Positions 1-6,371 of a stretch of 10,251 nt of DNA are shown here, one piece after another; the stretch's first letter is position 1, and each line of letters opens with the position of its first letter. This stretch comes from JAUXEH01 sp965602945 (GTDB lineage: Bacteria > Acidobacteriota > Aminicenantia > Aminicenantales > Aminicenantaceae), in contig CBFDBC010000137.1 in assembly GCA_965602945.1 (NCBI GenBank), positions 1-10,251 on the forward strand, given 5' to 3'. Made by a program: the position numbers and the translations under genes. Below the pieces are notes generated by a model. That model did no database searches. It was given only the letters and a program-made list of their open reading frames with translations, and was not told where the DNA came from.

Positions 1-75
1 GATGAGGATCATCTGAAAGAAAACCAGAGATATGAGAACGACGATATTTTTTTTTCTGCGTAGAAAAGACGGCAT
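1..75 (-). CDS. mreC: Rod shape-determining protein MreC, N-terminal fragment (cut by window edge)
   Basis: Reading the minus strand from an ATG at 75-73 gives 25 residues, MPSFLRRKKN followed by IVVLISLVFFQMILI, before the window ends. A short basic stretch (RRKK) followed by a hydrophobic segment is the usual start of MreC, a bitopic inner-membrane protein whose periplasmic domain links MreB filaments to the wall-synthesis machinery. The gene starts 15 bp after the mreB stop on the same strand, and mreB-mreC is one of the most conserved gene orders in rod-shaped bacteria. No clear Shine-Dalgarno sequence precedes the ATG, so it may be translated by coupling to mreB. The call rests on position and the membrane-anchor pattern; 25 residues cannot prove the family. 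Confidence 0.72.
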   Translation of the reverse strand, partial: MPSFLRRKKNIVVLISLVFFQMILI

Positions 76-90
76 AAATGGTTCTGAATA

Positions 91-1122
91 TCAGATCAAT
101 GATATTTTCTTCAGCAGTTCCAGATCATCGAGCATTTTGCCGGCGCCCAGGACCACTGTAGTAAGCGGGTCTTCGGTTATGAAGGCCGGCAGTTGAGTCT
201 CCTCCCGAAGGCGTTTGTCGATGTTCTTGAGCAGCGAACCGCCACCCGTGAGGATGATGCCGCGGTCGATGATATCGGCCGACAGCTCGGGCGGGGTTTT
301 TTCCAGTGCGACCATGGTCGCTTCCACGATCGCATCGACCACATCGGCCAGGGCCTCCCGGATCTCCTGGTCGTCGACCACTATCGTCTTGGGGATACCT
401 TCACGCAGGTCCCGCCCTTTGATCTCCATCGTTATAGGCTCTTCCAGAGGGTAGGCCGAACCGATCTGCATCTTGACCTGTTCAGCGGTTTTCTCCCCGA
501 TCAGCAGATTGTATTTCTTCTTTATGTACTGAATGATGGAGTCATCCATCTCGTTGCCCGCGATCCGGATGGAGTGATTGAAGACTATACCGGTCAGCGA
601 GATCACGGCGATATCCGTGGTTCCGCCACCGATGTCCACGATCATGTTCCCCATGGGCTCTGCGATAGGGAGATCCGCGCCCACCGAGGCGGACATCGGC
701 TGTTCGACCAGATAGACCTCCGAGGCTTTGGCCCGCATGGCGACGTCTTTGACGGCACGCCTCTCCACCTGAGTGATCCCGGTGGGAATGCCGATCACGA
801 TCCGCGGGCGCAGGAGAAATCCCCGGTTGTTGGTCGCCTTCTTGATGAAATAATCCAGCATCTTTTCCGCGATCTCGAAATCCGCGATGACTCCATCGCG
901 CATGGGCTTTATAGCCAGGACACTGGTGGGGGTCTTGCCCAACATCGCCTTGGCACTTATTCCTACCGCTTCCACTTTGCCCGACGCCTTGTTCACGACG
1001 ACGATCGAGGGTTCCTGGACGATGATCCCTTTTCCCCGCAGAAAGACCAGCGTGTTGGCCGTGCCCAGGTCGATGGCGAGATCACAGAAGAGTTTATCTT
1101 TGAGCCACTTGATCAAATTCAT
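91..1122 (-). CDS. mreB: Rod shape-determining protein MreB (bacterial actin)
   Basis: This encodes a 343-residue actin/Hsp70-fold ATPase, close to the usual MreB length of about 340-350. MreB polymerises under the inner membrane and guides lateral wall synthesis. The nucleotide-binding motifs are intact: phosphate 1 loop DLGTANTLVF (18-27), phosphate 2 loop DIGGGTTDIAVISL (163-176), and the adenosine-motif region LTGGGSLL (291-298). Other family signatures are IGSAYP (220-225) and EKTPPEL (274-280). The N-terminus (MNLIKWLKDKLF) is amphipathic and could bind membrane. The ATG at 1122 follows AGGA with a 6-nt spacer. One oddity is that the usually invariant EEPMAAAIGAG segment reads EQPMSASVGAD (140-150). 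It probably heads an mreBC operon transcribed leftward. The identification is firm. Confidence 0.97.
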   Translation of the reverse strand: MNLIKWLKDKLFCDLAIDLGTANTLVFLRGKGIIVQEPSIVVVNKASGKVEAVGISAKAMLGKTPTSVLAIKPMRDGVIADFEIAEKMLDYFIKKATNNRGFLLRPRIVIGIPTGITQVERRAVKDVAMRAKASEVYLVEQPMSASVGADLPIAEPMGNMIVDIGGGTTDIAVISLTGIVFNHSIRIAGNEMDDSIIQYIKKKYNLLIGEKTAEQVKMQIGSAYPLEEPITMEIKGRDLREGIPKTIVVDDQEIREALADVVDAIVEATMVALEKTPPELSADIIDRGIILTGGGSLLKNIDKRLREETQLPAFITEDPLTTVVLGAGKMLDDLELLKKISLI

Positions 1123-1179
1123 TCCAAATCCTACTCTATCTTACACAATATACACGATTTATTTAGCACAAATACCCGC

Positions 1180-1217
1180 TTCTGGCAAATAAAATCACAA
1201 GTTTTCTGGCGAAAACT
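1180..1217. repeat. TTCTGGC direct repeats, second copy inside a perfect hairpin
   Basis: TTCTGGCAAA (1180-1189) and TTCTGGCGAAAA (1204-1215) are near-identical copies 24 bp apart. The second lies inside a perfect 7-bp inverted repeat with a 4-nt loop, AGTTTTC-TGGC-GAAAACT (1200-1217). Both lie between divergent mreB and the OPT gene, so they could be operator sites or an mRNA leader hairpin for mreB. The repeats are visible in the sequence; the regulatory role is inference. Confidence 0.4.
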
Positions 1218-1280
1218 GCTCGAAAGGAGAAAATATTTCCATGGGCAATGCTTTAGTCGTGACAGATAAATGAATTCTGC

Positions 1281-1310
1281 TTGACTTTTGGCAAAGTGCC
1301 CATATATAAA
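1281..1310 (+). promoter_or_regulatory. Promoter of the OPT transporter gene
   Basis: TTGACT (1281-1286, 5 of 6 matches to the -35 consensus) is followed by TATATA at 1303-1308 (16-nt spacer) or TATAAA at 1305-1310 (18-nt spacer). Either is a good sigma-70-type promoter and would place the transcript start near 1316, giving a leader of about 27 nt. The spacer holds TTTGGCAAA (1287-1295), an odd-length palindrome that resembles the upstream TTCTGGC repeats and could be an operator. Confidence 0.65.
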
Positions 1311-1330
1311 TAGACCACATCTAACCACCA

Positions 1331-1342
1331 GAGGAGGACAGC
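1331..1342 (+). promoter_or_regulatory. Strong ribosome binding site for the OPT gene
   Basis: GAGGAGG at 1331-1337 sits 5 nt before the ATG at 1343. This is a near-ideal Shine-Dalgarno sequence at a suitable distance and fixes the start codon of the transporter. Confidence 0.75.
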
Positions 1343-3367
1343 ATGAGCGAGCAATTCAAATCCTATATCCCGCCTGATCAGGATATGAAAGAACTCTCGT
1401 TCAAGGCGATATTCTTAGGCATCCTCATGGCGGTCGTTCTTGGTGCCGCCAATGCCTACCTGGGCCTGCTGGTCGGGATGACCGTGGCGGCCACGTTCCC
1501 GGCCGCGGTCATCGCCATGGCCGTGCTGCGCCCCATGAAGGGCACGATCCTGGAGGAAAACCTGGCCCGTACCACCGGGGCCGTAGGTGAGGCGCTGGCT
1601 GCGGGAGCGGTCTTTACGATCCCCGCATTCCTCCTCACAAGGCCGGCGGTCTGGGAAAAGTTTGACATCTTCAAGTCGTCCATGTTGATGCTGGTCGGCG
1701 GGATCTTGGGAGTGTTCCTCATCATCCTGATCCGCCGCACGCTGGTTCAGGACACCGAGCTCCCCTTCCCCGAGAGTGTAGCCTGTGCCGAGATGGTAAA
1801 GACCGGACAGAAGGCCGGCTCCCAGGCTGCTTACATGTTCTGGGCCATGGGGCTGGGCGGATTCATCGAGTTCTTTACCAGTGAGAACGGGATACAGATG
1901 ATCGTACCCTACGTGCGCAAGGTCTTCGAGCTCCCAGGCCTATCACGAATAAGCTACCTCGACGGCGACAACGTCCTCAGATTCAAGACCCCCGAAACGG
2001 CCCAGATCAAGGGACGCATCTTCCTCGAATCCCCAGCGGCCAACGCGGCCATGACCGGAGTGGGATATATCATCGGCCCCAAACTGGCGGCCCTGACCTT
2101 TTCCGGTGGAGTGCTGGGCTGGATGTTCCTGATGCCCATGATGCTCTTCATCAACGGTGACCTGACCCGGATCGTGACGGACTTCGGCGGCAACTGGACC
2201 GACCTGGCCATTTCCGCGTACAACGCCCAGATAAAGCCCATCGCGGTTGGTGCCATGCTGGTGGGCGCCTTCTACACGCTGTTCAAGATGCGGAAAAGCC
2301 TGGCCGTCGGCATCGGGCGATCGATCACGGATGTGAAGGCTGCCCGTTCGGGCACTGCCTCCGAGATCCCCCGCACCGACAAGGACCTCCCCTTCCCTAT
2401 GATCATGTTCGCGATCGTGGGCCTCGTCATCCCCATGGTCTTCCTCTACAACCTCTTCACGCACAGCATCGGGTCATCACTGGTATCGGCAGTCGTCATG
2501 ATCATCATGGGCCTCCTGTTCGCGGCCGTGGCCGGCTACCTGGTGGGGGTCATCGGCTCCTCCTCCAATCCCATCTCCGGCCTGACACTGACCACGCTGC
2601 TCATCGCCGCGCTCATGATGGTCCTTATGGGACAGAAAGGCACCGAGGGCATTGCGGCCGTTTTGGGAGTGGCAGCCGTGGTCTGCTGCGTGGCCGGCGT
2701 GGCCGGGGATATGATCCAGGACTGGAAGGTCGGGCACATACTGGGCGGTACTCCCTGGCGCATGCAGGTCGGGGGGCTCATCGGGGTGGTGGCCGCAGCA
2801 CTGACGCTGACATTCGCCCTGCAGCTCCTCCACAGCACCATGCGTATAGGCAGCGATGCCCTGCCCGCTCCACAGGCCAACCTGATGGCCATGATGTCCC
2901 AGGGCATAGTGGGCGGGGAAATGGCCTGGCCCCTTGTGATCGCGGGCATGCTGCTGGCCGTGGCGCTCATCCTGATCGGATCCCCCTCGCCCATGATCAT
3001 CGCGGTGGGAATGTATCTTCCCTTCCGCGCCACAGCCTGCATCTTCTTCGGCGGCGTGCTCAAGTGGTTCCTTGACAACCGGGCGGCCAAGAAGGGAGTC
3101 ACGAACAAGGGGCGAGTGACTGTCGAGAACATAGGTCTGCTGCTGGCTTCCGGCCTGATCGCGGGCCAGGCGATCATGGGGATCATAACCGCGGGTTTGA
3201 AGGGCGCCAGCCTCGATCTGCCTCAGTTCCTGCACATCCCCTGGCTGGCCCCCTGGCTGGCGCTGGGTGTGTTTGCAGTCCTGGGCTTCATCCTGATCTA
3301 CTTCCCCTACAAGAAGATGGTCGCATCCGGGGAATTCGGAAAATCCGAACAGGAAAACGAAAACTAG
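1343..3367 (+). CDS. OPT-family oligopeptide transporter
   Basis: This encodes a 674-residue polytopic inner-membrane protein with many hydrophobic segments, for example around 22-62, 113-130, 240-270, 350-370, 377-428, 434-453, 476-497, 530-545 and 637-653. Family features of the prokaryotic OPT (oligopeptide transporter) group are NAYLGLLVGM (37-46), EENLARTTGAVGEALAAG (71-88) with FTIPAFLL (91-98), PFPESVACAEM (141-151), SSSNPISGLTLTTLL (406-420) and GDMIQDWKVGHILGGTPW (455-472). OPT members are secondary transporters of peptides or, in some branches, metal chelates; the substrate cannot be read from the sequence. The N-terminus (about 1-20) and the C-terminal tail (about 660-674) are hydrophilic. 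It has its own promoter and a strong ribosome binding site, and is followed on the same strand by a small PqqD-domain gene that may be cotranscribed. The family call is firm and the substrate unknown. Confidence 0.93.
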   Translation: MSEQFKSYIPPDQDMKELSFKAIFLGILMAVVLGAANAYLGLLVGMTVAATFPAAVIAMAVLRPMKGTILEENLARTTGAVGEALAAGAVFTIPAFLLTRPAVWEKFDIFKSSMLMLVGGILGVFLIILIRRTLVQDTELPFPESVACAEMVKTGQKAGSQAAYMFWAMGLGGFIEFFTSENGIQMIVPYVRKVFELPGLSRISYLDGDNVLRFKTPETAQIKGRIFLESPAANAAMTGVGYIIGPKLAALTFSGGVLGWMFLMPMMLFINGDLTRIVTDFGGNWTDLAISAYNAQIKPIAVGAMLVGAFYTLFKMRKSLAVGIGRSITDVKAARSGTASEIPRTDKDLPFPMIMFAIVGLVIPMVFLYNLFTHSIGSSLVSAVVMIIMGLLFAAVAGYLVGVIGSSSNPISGLTLTTLLIAALMMVLMGQKGTEGIAAVLGVAAVVCCVAGVAGDMIQDWKVGHILGGTPWRMQVGGLIGVVAAALTLTFALQLLHSTMRIGSDALPAPQANLMAMMSQGIVGGEMAWPLVIAGMLLAVALILIGSPSPMIIAVGMYLPFRATACIFFGGVLKWFLDNRAAKKGVTNKGRVTVENIGLLLASGLIAGQAIMGIITAGLKGASLDLPQFLHIPWLAPWLALGVFAVLGFILIYFPYKKMVASGEFGKSEQENEN

Positions 3368-3434
3368 ATCCAGACTTTTCAGAAAGATACGGTCTGTGAA
3401 AAGAAAAACGCAAGCGCCTCCTGAGGAGGTCAAC

Positions 3435-3782
3435 TTGCTCGGTCTGGTCCCAGTGCGAAACATGAAGTGGGAGACGAGTGAGGAGGGACAAGTGGTCCTG
3501 CTCAGGCCCAAGTACCGGAACGCCTTCCTGGCCCGGCTTCTGCTGTCCCGCATGAAGAATCCCTACTACAAGATCAAGCTGGACGAGATTGGCAGCTATT
3601 TCTGGCAGAACTGCGACGGAACACGCACCATCAAGGAGATCTCCGAGCTGCAGAAACAGAGGTTCGGGGAGGCCGCAGACCCGCTGTACGATCGCATATC
3701 GCTCTTCCTGCAAACCCTCCAACGGACCCGCTTCATCGTATTCAAGGAAGCAAACGGGCAGGCTGATTCTCCGGCCCGGTGA
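3435..3782 (+). CDS. Small PqqD-domain protein
   Basis: The product is 115 residues if started at TTG 3435, which is preceded by GAGGAGGT (3423-3430), a strong Shine-Dalgarno sequence. A GTG at 3396 would add 13 residues (MKRKTQAPPEEVN) but has no ribosome binding site, so I prefer the TTG; both share the stop. The middle, KIKLDEIGSYFWQNCDGTRT then IKEISELQKQRFG, is the PqqD pattern (LDExGxxxWxxxDGxxT, then a helix): a winged-helix fold that in RiPP pathways such as PQQ binds the leader peptide of a precursor and presents it to a radical SAM enzyme. A conserved-looking LVPVRNMKWE begins the preferred protein. No radical SAM enzyme, precursor peptide or PQQ gene is visible here, so the partner is unknown. 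It follows the OPT gene and may share its transcript. Confidence 0.78.
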   Translation: MLGLVPVRNMKWETSEEGQVVLLRPKYRNAFLARLLLSRMKNPYYKIKLDEIGSYFWQNCDGTRTIKEISELQKQRFGEAADPLYDRISLFLQTLQRTRFIVFKEANGQADSPAR

Positions 3783-3820
3783 TTTTCGCTTTTTTTTTTA
3801 CAGCGAGGAAAATCACTTTA
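3779..3820 (+). terminator. Possible terminator hairpin after the OPT-pqqD unit
   Basis: GTGATTTTC (3779-3787) and GAAAATCAC (3808-3816) are perfect 9-bp inverted repeats; an inner CGCT/AGCG pair (3787-3790/3802-3805) offers an alternative extension with a bulge. The loop contains a run of nine or more T, and TTTATT follows the stem. The stem begins at the stop codon of the PqqD-domain gene. The stem is AT-rich, so it is a weak candidate for a rho-independent terminator. Confidence 0.4.
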
Positions 3821-3908
3821 TTCCTTGGTGAGCTCTCCTCTTCGAGAAACGTAACCCCGTTTGCCTATGCGAATTGAAGAAAGTCCTGAGTATCGGGTAG
3901 GGATGGAA

Positions 3909-3937
3909 TTGTAGAAAATGGTGTTTTTGGCTAGAAT
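3909..3937 (+). promoter_or_regulatory. Candidate promoter for def-fmt
   Basis: TTGTAG (3909-3914) and TAGAAT (3932-3937, 5 of 6 to the -10 consensus) are separated by exactly 17 nt. Transcription would start near 3944-3945, almost on top of the def ATG at 3946. That implies either a leaderless def message or use of the downstream ATG at 3979. The -35 match is only 4 of 6. Confidence 0.42.
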
Positions 3938-3945
3938 AAGAGGAA

Positions 3946-4485
3946 ATGACGGAACAGATCGAAAAAGACCTGACGATCATGGAGATCATGACCTATGGTT
4001 GTCCCGTCTTAAAAGAAAGCGCCGCACGTGTGACCGATATCACGGATGAGGTCATCCGGCTGGCACGCAGCATGGCTTTCACCATGCATGCCGCACCGGG
4101 TATCGGCCTGGCCGCCCCTCAAGTCAACCACAGCCTCAGGCTCATCACCATCGACCTCTCGGTAGGCGAAAAAGAGGAACAGCTCATCGTGCTGTTGAAT
4201 CCGGAGGTCGTCGAGCATGAGGGGGAAACGGTCATGGAGGAAGGCTGCCTGTCGGTCCCCGAGGTCAATGAGAAGGTAGTACGCCCTGAGAGGGTGGTCA
4301 TTGAGGGTACGACCCTGGACGGCAAAGACATCACTCTGGAGGCCAGGGGCCTTTTGGCGCGCGTATTCTGTCATGAGATCGATCATCTCAACGGGAAGTT
4401 GTTCGTAGAACATCTTTCGACGTTGAAACAGCGTCTGATCAGGCAAAAATTCAAAAAAATGCGGGAATCGGGCGGTGTGGATTGA
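3946..4485 (+). CDS. def: Peptide deformylase
   Basis: This encodes a 179-residue metalloenzyme that removes the formyl group from the N-terminal methionine of new proteins. All three family motifs are complete: GIGLAAPQ (52-59), EEGCLSVPE (98-106, with metal-ligand Cys101) and HEIDH (143-147, the HExxH motif giving two His ligands and the catalytic Glu). The length is normal for a bacterial deformylase with a short C-terminal basic helix. The start is uncertain: the ATG at 3946 has AAGAGG only 2 nt upstream and adds MTEQIEKDLTI before the usual family start; the ATG at 3979 begins MEIMTYGCPVL, where most homologues begin, but has no clear ribosome binding site. The stop codon overlaps the start of fmt, so the two genes form an operon. 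The identification is firm. Confidence 0.96.
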   Translation: MTEQIEKDLTIMEIMTYGCPVLKESAARVTDITDEVIRLARSMAFTMHAAPGIGLAAPQVNHSLRLITIDLSVGEKEEQLIVLLNPEVVEHEGETVMEEGCLSVPEVNEKVVRPERVVIEGTTLDGKDITLEARGLLARVFCHEIDHLNGKLFVEHLSTLKQRLIRQKFKKMRESGGVD

Positions 4486-5417
4486 ACATCGCGTTCTTCG
4501 GCAGCCCGAAGACGGCCCGCACCTCCCTTGACAGGATCGTCCGTGCCGGTATCGATGTCCGGCTCATCATAACTCAGCCCGACCGGCCGTCCGGCCGAGG
4601 CAAACAGCTCCGTCCTTCAGAGGCCAAGCTCTTCGCCCTGGAACATGGGATTCCCCTGCTCCAATCCCCGCGCATCCGCAAAGACCCGGACGCCCTGGAA
4701 CTGCTGCAGGATATACGGCCCGACCTCAACGTGGTGGTGGCCTACGGCCAGATCATCCCGGCCTCCATCATCTATCTGCCGGAATTCCACTCCATAAACC
4801 TGCATTTTTCACTGCTTCCTGCCTATCGCGGGGCAGCCCCTGTGCAGTGGGCCCTGATGAACGGCGAGGAGGAGACCGGCCTCACGATCTTCGAGCTGAA
4901 CGAAAAAATGGATGAGGGGCCCATCCTGTCTCGGCTGCGGGTTCCCATCCTACCCGGAGAAAACGCCCACGAACTGGAAGTCCGTCTGGCCGAAATCGGA
5001 GCCGACCTGCTGGTCGAGACCATCGACAGCATCCGCGACCTGAAACCCCAGCCTCAGGACCACAGCCGCGCCACCTACGCACCGCTCATCAAGAAACAGG
5101 ACGGCAGGCTCGACTGGAACCGCCCGGCACGGGCTGTCGACCACCATGTTCGGGCCTTCCATCCCTGGCCCTCGACCTACACGTTCCTGGAAGGCAAGAG
5201 GATCAAGATCCTGCGTGGATGCGTGCCTGAGACTCCGGGCCGCCTCGAGCGAAAGCCGGGGCAGGTCCAGTCCGTGACAGCAGCAGGGATCGACATCATC
5301 TGCGGTGACGGCCTTGTCTTCCGTGTCCTTCAGCTTCAGCCCGAGAACAAGCCGGCCATGAGCGCCCATGCGTTTTCTTTGGGCGCAGGACTGCACCCGG
5401 GTATCAGGCTGGATTGA
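4482..5417 (+). CDS. fmt: Methionyl-tRNA formyltransferase
   Basis: This encodes a 311-residue cytosolic enzyme that formylates Met-tRNAfMet using 10-formyltetrahydrofolate, of typical length for the family. The N-terminal Rossmann domain (about 1-190) has FFGSPKTARTSL (5-16), and the catalytic set is present: Asn106 and His108 in INLHFSLLPAYRGAAPVQW (105-123), and Asp144 in MDEGPIL (143-149). The C-terminal tRNA-binding beta-barrel domain (about 205-311) has RLDWNRPARAVDHHVRAFHPWPS at its start and ends KPAMSAHAFSLGAGLHPG. The start is TTG 4482-4484 within TTGA, so its first codon overlaps the def stop TGA; no other start gives the full N-terminal strand MNIAFFGS. This overlap suggests translational coupling to def, and only a weak purine-rich stretch precedes it. 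It ends 18 bp from the convergent M23 peptidase gene. Confidence 0.96.
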   Translation: MNIAFFGSPKTARTSLDRIVRAGIDVRLIITQPDRPSGRGKQLRPSEAKLFALEHGIPLLQSPRIRKDPDALELLQDIRPDLNVVVAYGQIIPASIIYLPEFHSINLHFSLLPAYRGAAPVQWALMNGEEETGLTIFELNEKMDEGPILSRLRVPILPGENAHELEVRLAEIGADLLVETIDSIRDLKPQPQDHSRATYAPLIKKQDGRLDWNRPARAVDHHVRAFHPWPSTYTFLEGKRIKILRGCVPETPGRLERKPGQVQSVTAAGIDIICGDGLVFRVLQLQPENKPAMSAHAFSLGAGLHPGIRLD

Positions 5418-5435
5418 TCTTGAACGGCTTGGAAA

Positions 5436-6329
5436 TCAGTTGTCGAGGATGAAATTCCAGGGGTTGAAACGCTTGCCTTCTTTCCGGACCTCATAGTGGA
5501 CATGCGGGGCACGTGCCCTCCCCGTCTGTCCCACGAAGCCGATCACATCCCCCCGCTTGACCTTCTGACCCGTCGAGATGTTGAACTTGCTGAGATGACA
5601 GTAGACCGTGACATATCCGGTCATAGGATGGCTGAGTTTGATGGTCTTGCCGCCTCTCTTCTCGGTCTTGATGGTGATGGCGATGCCATCGGCCGTCGCC
5701 ACTATAGGATTTCCATGCTGTGTGGCGATGTCGAGTCCGGGATGGAATGTCCACTGTCCGGTGAAGGGGTCGGTCCTGTACTTGAAGCCCGAAGACATGA
5801 AGCCCTTGGTGGGCATGATGCTGGGCGTCTGGGCCAGGACGGCGGTCTGATCCTCGAAATACCGGGACAAGGAAACCAGGTTGTCGCTGATGTCACCTGC
5901 TTGGGAACTGATGTCCTGGAGGCGAGCCAGCCCCTGGTTCACTCCGGGTTCCACAGTCAGCTGCCCCGCACCCGGCCCACCCACGCCGGGCTCCCCTTCC
6001 AGTGTGTCTCCCGATTTCAGGCCCGACATGATGTTCAGCTTGGTTCGATAGGAGTCGAGGGTCTGAATGGTCGATTCCAGATCCCCGATGGCTGTCTGGT
6101 ATTCGGACAGGCGCGTCTCCTGCTGGGCGTAGGCGGCTTGCAGCTGCCTGAGATTCCGACGGGTCCTGTTCATCAGAACATAGTCGGTAAAGAACGCCGC
6201 CAGGATCAAGAACAGGAGCGGAACCAGGATCCTCAGGGATTTGAAACCCCGGCGCGAGACAGAGATTGTGCGCTGTTTCCCCCTGTAATGAGGGATTATG
6301 AATACAGAGATATACTTGTCTTTTTTCAT
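5436..6329 (-). CDS. Membrane-anchored M23 (LytM-type) metallopeptidase
   Basis: The product is 297 residues. In order: a basic N-terminus (1-32), one transmembrane segment (about 33-53), a likely coiled coil (about 54-100, rich in Q, L and E), a Gly/Pro linker (about 110-130), a second helical stretch (about 131-165), and a C-terminal peptidase domain (about 170-297). The M23 zinc site is complete: His196 and Asp200 in FHPGLDIA, His278 in HVHYEV, with His245 (YCHLS) and His276 as the expected catalytic histidines. Such enzymes cleave peptide cross-links in peptidoglycan; with all ligands present it is more likely an active endopeptidase than an EnvC/NlpD-like activator, though it could do either. 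The N-in, periplasm-out topology is inferred. It is the third gene of a minus-strand run after acnB and a B12-binding gene, 38 bp downstream of the latter. The ribosome binding site before ATG 6329 is weak. Confidence 0.9.
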   Translation of the reverse strand: MKKDKYISVFIIPHYRGKQRTISVSRRGFKSLRILVPLLFLILAAFFTDYVLMNRTRRNLRQLQAAYAQQETRLSEYQTAIGDLESTIQTLDSYRTKLNIMSGLKSGDTLEGEPGVGGPGAGQLTVEPGVNQGLARLQDISSQAGDISDNLVSLSRYFEDQTAVLAQTPSIMPTKGFMSSGFKYRTDPFTGQWTFHPGLDIATQHGNPIVATADGIAITIKTEKRGGKTIKLSHPMTGYVTVYCHLSKFNISTGQKVKRGDVIGFVGQTGRARAPHVHYEVRKEGKRFNPWNFILDN

Positions 6330-6342
6330 GATACTTCAACCA

Positions 6343-6371
6343 TAGGTATCAGAATCAGAGGGACATGTCAA
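6343..6371 (-). promoter_or_regulatory. Possible internal promoter before the M23 gene
   Basis: On the minus strand a perfect TTGACA (6371-6366) overlaps the stop codon of the B12-binding gene. Seventeen nt later is TACCTA, preceded by TG in the extended -10 position (TGATACC). The -10 is poor (2 of 6), so this is a weak candidate that would let the peptidase be expressed apart from acnB. Confidence 0.25.

Noticed and set aside
193..1269. A 358-codon plus-strand open frame antisense to mreB
   Set aside because: It lies opposite a gene with complete MreB motifs; its product is rich in Asp, His, Arg and Gly with no recognisable domain, as expected for a mirror frame of GC-rich coding DNA.
1241..1273. 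A 10-codon frame upstream of the OPT promoter with AAGGAG before it
   Set aside because: The spacing to ATG is 11 nt, the peptide (MGNALVVTDK) has no features, and it ends before the promoter that would express the transporter.
2477..3553. A 358-codon minus-strand frame antisense to the OPT gene
   Set aside because: Its composition is that of a shadow frame (His, Gly, Gln and Asp runs), it has no domain, and it spans two real plus-strand genes.
3867..3914. A 15-codon open frame (MRIEESPEYRVGMEL) between the PqqD gene and def, considered as a RiPP precursor
   Set aside because: It has no ribosome binding site, is very short, lacks Cys, Ser or Thr richness and a Gly-type leader; chance is likelier.
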